In this document: in pieces, positions 1 through 8,666 of the stretch
Numbering within the stretch: the stretch's first letter is position 1
Layout of the letters: every line of letters begins with the position of its first letter
Source: JBHIET01 sp046760785
GTDB lineage: Bacteria > Chloroflexota > Anaerolineae > B4-G1
Assembly (NCBI GenBank): GCA_046760785.1
Contig: JBHIET010000022.1
Location: 1 to 46,688 of the forward strand
Direction: 5' to 3'
DNA length: 46,688 bases
Notes under the pieces: model-generated
What the model saw: the letters and a program-made list of their open reading frames with translations, nothing else
Told to the model about the DNA's origin: nothing
Databases searched by the model: none
Position numbers and translations under genes: made by a program

Positions 1-60
1 CCTACCCTTCGACAGGCTCAGGACGCCGCTCGACCGGCGCAGCCTGAGCAGTAACCTTTG
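1..60. repeat. Palindromic dispersed repeat
   Basis: This stretch carries the motif CCTTCGACAGGCTCAGG and a dyad in which GCTCAGG (16-22) pairs with CCTGAGC (43-49). Variants of the same motif recur at 24551, 26044, 42915 and 44859. It lies directly upstream of the broken gene end at 75-239. Confidence 0.7.
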
Positions 61-74
61 CCCTACTTTATTGA

Positions 75-239
75 GGAGATACGCTGCGTGGCTCTGTCTA
101 CACTGGCCGGACCTTTGGGGAGTTGCTCGAGCTGATCAAGCGCGGCACATTCGACCGGGGGGAGCGGGTGCTTTTCTGGCACACCGGCGGGACGACGGGG
201 CTGTTTGCGTATGGGGAGAATCTCGGAGTAGTAGATTAG
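75..239 (+). pseudogene. C-terminal remnant of a D-cysteine desulfhydrase / ACC deaminase family gene
   Basis: The frame that opens after the stop at 72-74 and ends with TAG at 237-239 encodes about 54 residues with the usual C-terminal motifs of the PLP-dependent D-cysteine desulfhydrase/ACC deaminase family: VYTGRTFGELLELI, then a basic turn, then VLFWHTGGTTGLFAY. The catalytic Lys and PLP-binding parts are absent, and the frame is closed by a stop right after the repeat at 1-60. It is therefore a fragment, and an intact start may lie outside the window. A longer overlapping ORF at 71-382 is out of frame with this homology and is not a gene. Confidence 0.65.
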
Positions 240-285
240 AAAGAGCGATCCCTATCCAGCGGAGAGTGCCTGAAGTCAAGAGCCG

Positions 286-1506
286 CTATACCAACTCCAC
301 CATACCTCGCCGGTACAATGACCCTACCAGCGAGAGAGCGTCAGATCCAAACTGCCGCTCTATCTGTCTCAAAGTTGTGTGACCATCGCAGGCGTTGAGC
401 ACCGGCCCGGCCGCCGCCACCACGGGCACGATGTGGTTGCCGCGCACGAGCACGTATCCAAAGTCTTCCACTCGCAGCGCGTAGCGCCCCACCGGGTGTG
501 CCCCTTCACGCAGTATCAACTCCTGCGGAGGTTCAAGATTCTTCTCCAGAATAGGGTCCCGCATCAGGGGATCCCTTTCCACTCTCTGGGTCATGGCCAC
601 CGCCCGGCAGCCGCCGTGACAGCGTGGAAGCTCCAAGCAATGCCAACACTGTTTGGCGATCATGTCTCGCCAACGGGACATAGCAGCGTCGTGCCAGATT
701 TCCTCGATGGATTGCTCCAGCAAATTGCCACAGATCAGCGGTGCGTGGTTGCAGGGTCGCACGTTGGCCCAGGGGTCCACAGTGCAGTAAGCCACCCCGG
801 CCAGGCAGCCGGCGGATGAGGAGGGACGGAAACACTGAGGGATGCAGTTACCGAACTTGACCCGGTACCCCTGACGCCGCAGGTCGTCAATCGCCCCTAT
901 CGCCTGATGCAGTTGGTCCTCGTCTGGTTCGATCTGCGGCAGCGACTCTCCCAGGTAACGGTTGAACACCGCGTGATTGGCCCCCAGTTCCCGGCTGAGA
1001 CGCACGATGTTCCCGACCTCGTGCCAGTTGTGGCGGGTGATCACGGTGCTGGTGGTCACGTTCAGCCCGGCAGCAACCGCGCGGCGCACGTTGGCGCAGG
1101 TCTCATCAAAGGAACCGGGCACGCGGGTGAAGACATCATGTGAAGCGGGAATCGAGCCATGCAGAGAGACGAGCAGGCCTCTGCATTGGGGTACGGTTTG
1201 AAGGAAGGTAATCAGGCGGTCGGGATCGCGCCAGCGGGCGTTGGTGAAGAGAGCGAAGGAGATATCGAGTTCGTGGAGTGTGGTAACAATGGTCTCGAAT
1301 TCCGGGTGCAATGTGGGCTCGCCACCGGTGAGTTTGAGGCGGTGAATGTGAGGCCTGAGGCTGACGAGTATCTCTTTCCACTGGGCGGCAGGTAGCGGCT
1401 CCGGCGTGCGGTCTGGGGTGAAAACGTTGCCACAGCCAGGGCAGTAGTTGTTGCAGGCGAAGGTGAGTTCTAAGGAGTAGAGAATGGGAGCGGAGAGGAT
1501 AAGCAT
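286..1506 (-). CDS. Radical SAM/SPASM peptide maturase with C-terminal PqqD-like domain
   Basis: This is probably a radical SAM enzyme that modifies the small peptide encoded just upstream. With the start at 1506 it has 406 residues. The CxxxCxxC [4Fe-4S] motif is at C18-C22-C25, followed by a TGGEP motif. A Cys-rich SPASM region follows (GC..VAYC, RPC, CWHC, CHGGC) that should hold auxiliary clusters. The last 70 residues look like PqqD, the fold known as a RiPP recognition element. I chose ATG 1506 because it lies four bases after the peptide stop and has GGTGA about 8 nt upstream; ATG 1521 would overlap the peptide by 11 nt. The open frame running to 1680 lies across the peptide gene and is not credible. 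The chemistry performed is unknown. Confidence 0.88.
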   Translation of the reverse strand: MLILSAPILYSLELTFACNNYCPGCGNVFTPDRTPEPLPAAQWKEILVSLRPHIHRLKLTGGEPTLHPEFETIVTTLHELDISFALFTNARWRDPDRLITFLQTVPQCRGLLVSLHGSIPASHDVFTRVPGSFDETCANVRRAVAAGLNVTTSTVITRHNWHEVGNIVRLSRELGANHAVFNRYLGESLPQIEPDEDQLHQAIGAIDDLRRQGYRVKFGNCIPQCFRPSSSAGCLAGVAYCTVDPWANVRPCNHAPLICGNLLEQSIEEIWHDAAMSRWRDMIAKQCWHCLELPRCHGGCRAVAMTQRVERDPLMRDPILEKNLEPPQELILREGAHPVGRYALRVEDFGYVLVRGNHIVPVVAAAGPVLNACDGHTTLRQIERQFGSDALSLVGSLYRRGMVELV

Positions 1507-1510
1507 GAAA

Positions 1511-1738
1511 TCATTCACCATCGGTGAAGCAGGCGCAGTCGCAGTCGGCGCAATCCTGCTCGATGTCATACCAAGCTTCTGCCGCAGATTTGTGCTGTGT
1601 GGTAGCCAAAGGAGACGGTACCAGTACGACCTTGGGAACAGTTGGCGGTTGAGCGCAGACCTCCATAGAACCCACGTCACGGCGGATAGGAGCGAAGAAG
1701 CAAAGCTGGAGACTGGACGATGAAGAGCGGTCCGCCAT
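1511..1738 (-). CDS. Putative RiPP precursor peptide, Cys-rich C-terminus
   Basis: This 75-residue peptide has a Ser-rich start, a Pro/Val-rich middle and an acidic, Cys-dense tail (residues 62-75, C63-x2-C66-x-C68-x-C70, then FTDGE). Two further Cys are at 13 and 28. Its start is well supported: GGAGG lies 7 nt before the ATG, inside the end of the STAND-TPR gene, and the two genes share a TAATG junction. The maturase begins four bases after the stop. Size, position and composition fit a leader plus Cys-rich core. I recognise no family, and the modification, cleavage site and function cannot be read from the sequence. No peptidase or dedicated exporter is adjacent. Confidence 0.7.
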   Translation of the reverse strand: MADRSSSSSLQLCFFAPIRRDVGSMEVCAQPPTVPKVVLVPSPLATTQHKSAAEAWYDIEQDCADCDCACFTDGE

Positions 1739-4482
1739 TATGCAGCCTCCGCTTGGCGACGTTGTTGGGCCTTATGCTTGTGCATTGCGCAGAAGCCGAT
1801 CAGGCTGGCAAACTCGCGCTCCTCCGTCCAAGACCCGCGCAGTTCGTCACACCAGCGAATCGCCTCCTCCGGCGGTAGGGCGTCCACGCGCCGGCCCAAT
1901 TCCTCCAGTTCCTCGGGAAACTTGTGCAATCCATGCGAGCCGTAATATCCGCTGGCGATGCGCGAATAGGCCTCTTTGTAGTACTCCAATGCAGGGTCGA
2001 AATTAGCCACATCGTACTCCACGTGCCCCAATATACGCCGCGTTCTGCCGAAGAGATCGGGGAATCCGTACTCTTCGCGCTCATAAGCCTCGATAGTAGC
2101 TACCAGCTCTCGAAACTCTCCTCTCAGGTCTGTGATGTCTAAGTCTCGTTTCTCCTGGTAGCGGGCGTACCTCGACTCCATCAACTCGACCGTCGTGGCC
2201 AGCAAGAACCAGACGTCGCCGGCATCGCGGGCCTCCCTGACGCCCCGGCGCAGGAATTGCTCGGACTGATTGTACTCTCCCCGCATCAACGCGATGCGAC
2301 CGGCCCGGTTCAGGGCCCAGGGGAGCGCCCGAATGTTGTACCGCTCACATAGTTCGAGCGCTTTGTGGATATTCGTCCAGGCCTCGTCGAGTTCCCCGGC
2401 ATAAGCCTGGGCGATGGCCTGTTCCTGGTACACGATAGCCAGCCACTCCCAGTCATTCTGTTCCTCAAAGATGCGCAGGGCCCGGTTGTAGTACTCAAAG
2501 GCGCGGTCGTAGCGCTGCTGATAGCGGTAAAGTTCCCCCAATGTGCTGTAGCTACTTCCCACAGCGCGCAGGAGATTCAAGTCCTGCCGGAGGGTCAGAG
2601 CTTGCTCACATAAGGTGATGGCCACCTCAAACCGGCCGCGCAACCCAAGGACGTAACCGTAGTTGTTCAGCGCGGAAGCCAGGTGATGGGGGGGGCAGCC
2701 AAATCTCTCACACGCGCTCACGCTCTCCCGATAATGCTCTGCCGCCTTGTCCCAATCACCGCTCGACCGGTAGGCCAGTCCTAAGCCGTTCTCCACCTGG
2801 CTCACCCAACCGTGCACATCTTGTTCCTCGCAGAGCTTCCGAGCCTGGGCGTAGAAATCTCGCGCCTCGATAGGTTGCCCCAGCCGCAGCGCGCAGTTGC
2901 CCAGATGGCCCAGAGCCTCTATCCTCTCCTCATCGGCAGTCGCATACTCAAGGACTTCCAGGCCTTTCTCATTGGCGGAGGCTGCATTCCCTGCCTCAAG
3001 GAGATGCCGTGCCCCCCGTATGCCAACCCTGAAGTCCTTAGTCTCACCGAACCTCGCCTCGAAGTGCTGCATCTCCTCCCACAACATAGACCGGAAGCTG
3101 ATCCGATAATTGGCGGTTGCCCACTCATACGCCCTGATAAACTGTTCTATACCATTCTCCAGATCAGCGCGCAGGGTATAGAAGAGCTTCTCCGTTTCCA
3201 AGACGTCGCGCTGTCGGTTTCCCTCGCTCAACTTCTCAAATGCCTGGAGCTCCGCCTGCGTATCGCCGGACTCTATGGCCTGCTTCTGTTCCTGCTTCAG
3301 TGCGTTAATCCTGGCGTCCAGCTCCTCGGTTTTCTGGACGTAATAGCTTGCCGTCTTCTGGTCAATTCGCTTGCGCAGCGTCCCGTCCAGGTCCACGGTG
3401 GGCCAGACATATTTTACCGTCATGTCGCGCATCTCGTCATGGAGAACGTAGTTTTCCCCCGGCCGGATCTTCACGAAAGGCAAGTGCTCCAGCTTCTTCA
3501 GCACATCAGCTTCGGAGATCCCCATCAGGTAATTCAGGATGTCCGCGTTGAAACGGCGCTCCACCCACGCCATATTGAGAACGACGTTGTCCACCGCGTC
3601 GCCGAAGGTCAGAAGACGCTTCACCAACGCCTGCTTCACCTTCTCCTTCAGCGCATCGAACTCCTCTGCGCCCTCCATATCTTTTAGTTCGTCAACAGAC
3701 GTTTCTTCCAGTTCCGGCAGAGGCAGTTCATTCTCCAGCCAGGTGATGGCCAGGGCGATCAGGATGGGACTGCCGCCCGTCAGCAACCTGATCTTCTCCC
3801 GCATCTCGGGATCCAGGGAGACGATAGACGGTGTCTTGAAATACTCGTCGAAATAGGCATCTGCCGCACCCTGATCGAACGCCTTGAGGGGCAGCCAGTG
3901 TACGTTCTGAGTCCCCAGCTTTCTCTCGACGTCTGAGCGTACCTCATCGCACTGGCGGCCGGCGACGATCCAGACTACGTTGTCCAGCCGGCCCATCAGG
4001 CCGAGGAGGTGGGGCCACAAGGCTCCCACATTTTGTGTCTCTTCCAATGTGTCCAGCAGTAACATGATCCGCTTTTCAGCGGCCACGCGGTTGAAGCCCT
4101 GGATAAACGCTTCGTTAACACGGTCTCGCGCCCGGGCCAAGGTCTCGGCGCTGACGCCCCGCGACTCCAGTTCCAGCGAATCTCGATATTGCACCCAGAA
4201 GTCGGCAAAGGCCACTGTGCTCTCCTTGATCTGACCGGCCACCCGGTGTTCCCAGCGAGCAGGGATACGTAGTTCCGGCTCGTATAGGTCTAGCATTTCC
4301 GAGACGACGAGCGAGGAGGCGGAGCCGTAGTCCTCCTGCACTTTCTGGAGCAGCCGGGTCTTGCCGATGCCACCGGGACCATCAATGAGCACCGCTTGCG
4401 GCTTTCCCACCGCCGATACCGCCTGCCGGATAACGCCAAGCTCTTCCTGCCTATCCACGAAGAAAGGAAACTCTGTCGCCAT
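1738..4482 (-). CDS. STAND/NLR-like ATPase with TPR repeats
   Basis: This 914-residue protein opens with FVDRQEELGVIRQ, the box that precedes the P-loop in many STAND ATPases. The P-loop GPGGIGKT is at 35-42, Walker B RIMLLLDTLEE at about 138-148, and an Arg in WIVAGR at 176. A winged-helix-like stretch and a charged coiled coil (around 400-450) follow, then tetratricopeptide repeats at roughly 515-840. Known STAND proteins are switches that oligomerise when the repeat region senses a ligand. ATG 4482 follows the upstream stop by one base (TGAGATG) and has AGGAGGT about 6 nt before it, so it is preferred over an in-frame start at 4548. No effector domain is fused, so the partner genes may supply it. 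Confidence 0.88.
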   Translation of the reverse strand: MATEFPFFVDRQEELGVIRQAVSAVGKPQAVLIDGPGGIGKTRLLQKVQEDYGSASSLVVSEMLDLYEPELRIPARWEHRVAGQIKESTVAFADFWVQYRDSLELESRGVSAETLARARDRVNEAFIQGFNRVAAEKRIMLLLDTLEETQNVGALWPHLLGLMGRLDNVVWIVAGRQCDEVRSDVERKLGTQNVHWLPLKAFDQGAADAYFDEYFKTPSIVSLDPEMREKIRLLTGGSPILIALAITWLENELPLPELEETSVDELKDMEGAEEFDALKEKVKQALVKRLLTFGDAVDNVVLNMAWVERRFNADILNYLMGISEADVLKKLEHLPFVKIRPGENYVLHDEMRDMTVKYVWPTVDLDGTLRKRIDQKTASYYVQKTEELDARINALKQEQKQAIESGDTQAELQAFEKLSEGNRQRDVLETEKLFYTLRADLENGIEQFIRAYEWATANYRISFRSMLWEEMQHFEARFGETKDFRVGIRGARHLLEAGNAASANEKGLEVLEYATADEERIEALGHLGNCALRLGQPIEARDFYAQARKLCEEQDVHGWVSQVENGLGLAYRSSGDWDKAAEHYRESVSACERFGCPPHHLASALNNYGYVLGLRGRFEVAITLCEQALTLRQDLNLLRAVGSSYSTLGELYRYQQRYDRAFEYYNRALRIFEEQNDWEWLAIVYQEQAIAQAYAGELDEAWTNIHKALELCERYNIRALPWALNRAGRIALMRGEYNQSEQFLRRGVREARDAGDVWFLLATTVELMESRYARYQEKRDLDITDLRGEFRELVATIEAYEREEYGFPDLFGRTRRILGHVEYDVANFDPALEYYKEAYSRIASGYYGSHGLHKFPEELEELGRRVDALPPEEAIRWCDELRGSWTEEREFASLIGFCAMHKHKAQQRRQAEAA

Positions 4483-4483
4483 C

Positions 4484-6409
4484 TCAGACCTCCTGCGATC
4501 CTGCAAACTCGTGGAGCGGTTGAAGGACGAACTGCAATCCTCCTTCACCGGTCAGTTCATAAATCAAGGCGGTCAACTCTACGTCCTTCTCCGTTAACCC
4601 GACGAGCAGGTCCGCCCAGTAGCTTTCACTCTCGCGGGTTGAGCGGTGGGATAGATATTCCTTCACCTTGCCCTGCAATCTGTTCTTTGCTCTTCTCGGA
4701 CTTGCCCCCTCTTGTTCCAGCAGTGTAGCCTGGTGGTAGAGAGCCTCCACGGCAAGGGCTACCTGCATCCGGTCCTGAGGGCGATTGGGCAGTTCGTGGC
4801 CGTCCTTGTCCCTTCCCCTGACCTGCTCTTCGAAGATACTCAAAGCGGCTCGATTGAGTGCCAGAAACTTGTCCTTATCGTTGTACGCCATCTGTAAGGC
4901 AACCAGTTGGCGAATCGGTGGTTCGATTCGATAAAGAGGATTGCTGTCAGGAATCTCCACTAAATGGGTCGCCTGGAGTTCGCGTTCCAAATTCCAGTCT
5001 ATATGTTCACGTGCCGGTATCCAACCGTCCTCCGCCAACCTGACCAGTAGGCTGGGGGTATATCCCCGCAGCACGCACAGCGTCTTGAAAACCTCTCTGA
5101 GCTTCTCCGATACTTGGAGTGCCAATATCTCATAATCCAGCAGAGCACCGACGGTGCGGTTGAACGTATCCTTCTGGACGACCTCCTGGGCCGTCATCGT
5201 AAACTCACGGCTTCTGATCTCCTGCAGAACCCGCTTGATACAGGCCGGGTGGCCCTTCGTGATAGATAGGATGGCCTCTGTCATACTTTGGAAGAAATCG
5301 TCCTTCAGACCATATCCTGCTTCACGGGCGAATCGGCGAAGGAGATCGTCCACCACGGCGTCGGTGAAGGGAGTGAGCGGAACGGACTCGAACCTCTGCC
5401 TGGAGTAGACGGCCCACTCGCGGATGGGGCGGCGACCTGCCGCGATGAAGTAGGGCCGGAGATTGGCAGGAATCCTGTCTTCCAGGTTCGGGATGAGATC
5501 CATCTTGATCCAGCGGCGGACTTCCCCGCTGGCCAGATCAACGGCGTCGAGGAAGATCACGCTCTGCCTCCTGGCCCGCACCACCTGTTGGGCCAGGTCG
5601 GCGCTGGTGCGCACTCTTTCCCCCCTTCCCCCAAACTGCTCGCTTAACTGCTCAAGAAGGTGCATAGCATTGTGGCGCAGCCGCTCGTCGGAGCTGAAAT
5701 CGAGCCGCGCACACAGCCAGCCGGCCGCCTCGTACTCGGAGCTGGCCTTTATCAAGAGGTAGGTCTTGCCCAGCCCGCTGGGGGCGTGGACCTGGATGTA
5801 TCGGGAAGCGCCAGGGTTGTCGATGGGGGCCTCCAGTCTCAGCAATTCTGATTCTCGGTCTGCAAACTCTACTGCCAGAGAGATCTCATGAATCTCCTCC
5901 AAGTAGTCTGCAAAGATCGTATCGCGATCCTCGTAGCTCTGTAACAAGAGGTCTAGCTTCTTCGTCCAGGAGGCAATCAAGTCGGTCAGATGCTTCTTGT
6001 CCTCCTCGCTAATGACCTTCTGCTTTTGGGCAATGCACTTCTTACGAAAGTCGAGGAGTTTCCGAATAGTTGTAGGGTCCGGCGAACGGTCGACTTCATC
6101 AAGCAACCGCTGGTGCTCACGGTCCAACTCGAACCTGGGTGATATTCGAACCTCTAGATCACCCCCGAATGAGTAAAGCGAGGTCTCCAGGAAAAGATCG
6201 AAGTTCGAGCGCAGATATCCACCCCAGTAATTGGCGATGGAACGAAGGCGGTCCCGTTGTTCGACATCAGAGAGATGTTGACCTGCCTCACGACATCTCT
6301 TGAGAAGGGATATCGCGTGATTCTTTATCTTCTCTGGCGAAACGGAGGTGCTTTCTTCTATTAGTTTCCGATGTTCTCCCTCAAGTGAGGGGACGTCGAC
6401 CGTTTCCAT
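4484..6409 (-). CDS. STAND-type AAA ATPase with an uncharacterised N-terminal domain
   Basis: This protein has about 641 residues. The first 190 are helical and charged with no motif I know, and may be an effector-associated or adaptor domain. A nucleotide-binding module follows, with P-loop APSGLGKT at 209-216 and Walker B SVIFLDAVD at 283-291. A winged-helix-like region and a helical C-terminus complete it. It has no TPRs, unlike the next gene. ATG 6409 has AAGGGA upstream. A TTG at 6433 overlapping the previous stop (TTGA) is also possible and would add 8 residues. It is the second of two adjacent, dissimilar STAND-like ATPases in the operon, which suggests they act together. Confidence 0.82.
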   Translation of the reverse strand: METVDVPSLEGEHRKLIEESTSVSPEKIKNHAISLLKRCREAGQHLSDVEQRDRLRSIANYWGGYLRSNFDLFLETSLYSFGGDLEVRISPRFELDREHQRLLDEVDRSPDPTTIRKLLDFRKKCIAQKQKVISEEDKKHLTDLIASWTKKLDLLLQSYEDRDTIFADYLEEIHEISLAVEFADRESELLRLEAPIDNPGASRYIQVHAPSGLGKTYLLIKASSEYEAAGWLCARLDFSSDERLRHNAMHLLEQLSEQFGGRGERVRTSADLAQQVVRARRQSVIFLDAVDLASGEVRRWIKMDLIPNLEDRIPANLRPYFIAAGRRPIREWAVYSRQRFESVPLTPFTDAVVDDLLRRFAREAGYGLKDDFFQSMTEAILSITKGHPACIKRVLQEIRSREFTMTAQEVVQKDTFNRTVGALLDYEILALQVSEKLREVFKTLCVLRGYTPSLLVRLAEDGWIPAREHIDWNLERELQATHLVEIPDSNPLYRIEPPIRQLVALQMAYNDKDKFLALNRAALSIFEEQVRGRDKDGHELPNRPQDRMQVALAVEALYHQATLLEQEGASPRRAKNRLQGKVKEYLSHRSTRESESYWADLLVGLTEKDVELTALIYELTGEGGLQFVLQPLHEFAGSQEV

Positions 6410-6429
6410 AAGCTCGATTTCCCTTCTGA

Positions 6430-8241
6430 TCAATGGCTAGCAAGAACCTCGCTGCCGATTCTCTGGAGTTCTTCATCAACTTTCGAGAACTCTACAGCAA
6501 GAACAGCCCTGAATTCTCTTAGAGCATCAAACGCATCAGGAAAGGAGTGTTTGGACAGACTGTCTTCCACACGATCCCCCACTTTTTTTAGGGCCTGTAG
6601 CGGTGGCTCCGGCCAACGCGCCTTCTGGACAAGCTTGAGGGTTGGGAGGTAGGTGCTCTGTTTGCAGTTTTCCCATACATACCTTACTCTATTCCAATCC
6701 ACACTCTTGCCCTCTTTTGCTTCCCTTAGAGCACACTCGATTTCGCGATAGGGTCCGTCTGTGAACATACTGAGCAGCCCATCCAGTTGTCTGTGTAAGC
6801 GTTTCCAATTCTCAAACAGCTCGAGGTACGTGGGGGTGGGACTGACAAACTCGTAGCTGACGCACTCGGGAAGCCTCTCCCGCACCGTGTCACTCATATC
6901 TATTTCATAGTTGAGTGTGTCTCTGAAACCAGTAATGTATCTTTGAATGGGCAGGGCTACATCCCTGACTTCCTGCCCGAGTTTGAGCCTTTTCTCTATA
7001 AACCACCGGACCTTCTGCCTATCTCTGGCATCCTTGACTAGGCCCTGCACCACCACTTGGCACAGATCTTTGTCCACACGAATATGGGTGATCCGGAGAT
7101 GGCAATAATGATAGGATCTTGAAACCTCAGGCAATTCTTTAAGCACTTCCTCTCTCGCGATTGCTCTTCTCTCATCAATGTCCAGTGCATCAGCCAAACG
7201 TAGAAGACAACAGATAAACTTGAGCCGCACCGGTTCTGCCTTGAGATCGTCAGATACTCGCACCCAGGGTACCCGATTGGGAATCGCAGCAACCGGCACG
7301 CTGCTTGAATGGTTATAGGCTAACTCAGCTACCACATCTATAGCTGCTTGACTTCCCAAAAGAGCTCCAACTACATCATCATCCTTAATTCGTTTGCTGC
7401 TTTCTTCGTTATGACTCTCTCTTGCCCCCACAACGAATCCTAAGTCGTGTGTCCAGGCCCCTGCCAGTAGCAGAAAAAGCTCGGTTACGTTGACTGGTTC
7501 GTAGCACGGAAGCCGAACCAACTGCTCAATATATTCGCCAACTCGGTTGCTGTGAGCTTCGTTGTGAAAGGTGAACTCTGGCCATCTGTTGGAGGAATAG
7601 CGCAGGTATTGCGTGGTGACATGGTTGGCAAGCTCCGCAAGTCGTGCTGAAAGTCTTCTGACATTCTCGTCTTCAGAGGCGGTGAAGGGATTGAATGTAA
7701 TCTCCATTGCCTGGCGGATTCTAGGGCCAGTGTCTGGAGAATAGTCGGGTGCATGAGGAGGGGGAGGTTGAGCGCCGCCGGAGTAGATGACGATGTCGCC
7801 TTGACCGGTATGCACCGGGCCAGTCACGTCGCCGACGAGGGTGGCGTACTGTTTGGAGGTTACCTGGCCGCTCTCGATGGCTACAAGATCAGCCAGTTCC
7901 AGCAAGCGAATGCCGTAAGTCTCGGCAGCGTTGCGGGCCTGCTTGCTGAAGCCCGATGCGGAAACAATCACACCTTCATCAACCAGCTTAGCGTTCCGCA
8001 GGTTTTCAATAACTAGAGCAAACTTGTTGACCACATCAATGCCGACTGGCCGGCGCCAATCCTTCACCTCAACCGCGATTCTGTGTAGACCGCGATCGGG
8101 CGATTCCATCTCCACGTACACGTCAATCTGGTTGCCGGCCAGCTCGCAGTTATGTTCCACCTTCCGCGCGCCCATCGCCCGGTAGGCATCCGCCACCTGC
8201 CGTTCCAAACCCTGCCCTGGTTTCGATCCCTTGTCTGACAT
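6430..8241 (-). CDS. PD-(D/E)XK nuclease-like and HD-domain fusion protein
   Basis: This is the first gene of the operon (603 residues). Residues 10-125 look like an Mrr-type restriction endonuclease fold: acidic D40 in NQIDVYVE, then AVEVKDW with E58 and K60. A linker at about 136-155 contains VHTGQGDIVIY, a 'GDI' motif common in Chloroflexota signalling and STAND proteins. Residues 200-480 carry an HD-type metal site: FHNEAH (H226/H230), THD at 264-266, H277 and H311. This resembles the HD-CE class seen in conflict proteins. The start at 8241 has GAGGAGGGG immediately upstream and is preferred over 8289. Its activity is inferred; it could cut nucleic acid or hydrolyse a nucleotide signal. 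Confidence 0.8.
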   Translation of the reverse strand: MSDKGSKPGQGLERQVADAYRAMGARKVEHNCELAGNQIDVYVEMESPDRGLHRIAVEVKDWRRPVGIDVVNKFALVIENLRNAKLVDEGVIVSASGFSKQARNAAETYGIRLLELADLVAIESGQVTSKQYATLVGDVTGPVHTGQGDIVIYSGGAQPPPPHAPDYSPDTGPRIRQAMEITFNPFTASEDENVRRLSARLAELANHVTTQYLRYSSNRWPEFTFHNEAHSNRVGEYIEQLVRLPCYEPVNVTELFLLLAGAWTHDLGFVVGARESHNEESSKRIKDDDVVGALLGSQAAIDVVAELAYNHSSSVPVAAIPNRVPWVRVSDDLKAEPVRLKFICCLLRLADALDIDERRAIAREEVLKELPEVSRSYHYCHLRITHIRVDKDLCQVVVQGLVKDARDRQKVRWFIEKRLKLGQEVRDVALPIQRYITGFRDTLNYEIDMSDTVRERLPECVSYEFVSPTPTYLELFENWKRLHRQLDGLLSMFTDGPYREIECALREAKEGKSVDWNRVRYVWENCKQSTYLPTLKLVQKARWPEPPLQALKKVGDRVEDSLSKHSFPDAFDALREFRAVLAVEFSKVDEELQRIGSEVLASH

Positions 8242-8435
8242 CCCCTCCTCAACCACAAACGCGCGACCAGCCAATCGAGTCACGACCACTGCTCCTCACC
8301 AGAAAGACAAAAGCAACATTCATCCGTGGCCCCTCAGACCCCGGACAAACGTTGCCTTTACCTGGCATCGCTCATCACACTGCCCCCTTTGCAGGCTTGG
8401 ACGCTGGCTACAACGGAGGTCTCAAGACGGTGCAC

Positions 8436-8464
8436 ATTTTAGCATAGTTATAGAGAACGCACAA
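8436..8464 (-). promoter_or_regulatory. Possible promoter of the nuclease-STAND-peptide-maturase operon
   Basis: On the minus strand TTGTGC (8464-8459) and TAAAAT (8441-8436) are separated by 17 bp. This would give a leader of about 190 nt before the start at 8241. The rest of 8242-8630 shows no gene I can support. Confidence 0.4.
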
Positions 8465-8630
8465 ATCGCGCTTGCGGGGCACATTCGCACGCCTCTCCAA
8501 CCTTATTGCAGTCTTATCCTATCAAGCGGAAGTGAAAGCAGGGTGAGAAAAATAGGAGAAGAAACATAAAGCCTTCTTGGAAGAGCATTTGTCACCCCCA
8601 AGTTGAAATGCACCCTATGCCCTCCACTCA

Positions 8631-8666
8631 TTGCCGCCCCGTTCGTTTTATGCTACAATATGTCTG
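8631..8666 (+). promoter_or_regulatory. Promoter of yqeC, apparently giving a leaderless mRNA
   Basis: TTGCCG (8631-8636) and TACAAT (8654-8659) are separated by exactly 17 bp. The expected transcription start is at 8666-8667, which coincides with the ATG of yqeC. No ribosome binding site precedes that ATG, so the message is probably leaderless. Confidence 0.65.

Noticed and set aside
71..382. 103-codon plus-strand ORF near the left edge
   Set aside because: It is out of frame with the D-cysteine desulfhydrase homology at 75-239 and overlaps the maturase end.
1507..1680. N-terminal extension of the radical SAM gene to 1680
   Set aside because: It lies across the peptide gene and lacks family sequence; starts at 1506 or 1521 fit the operon.
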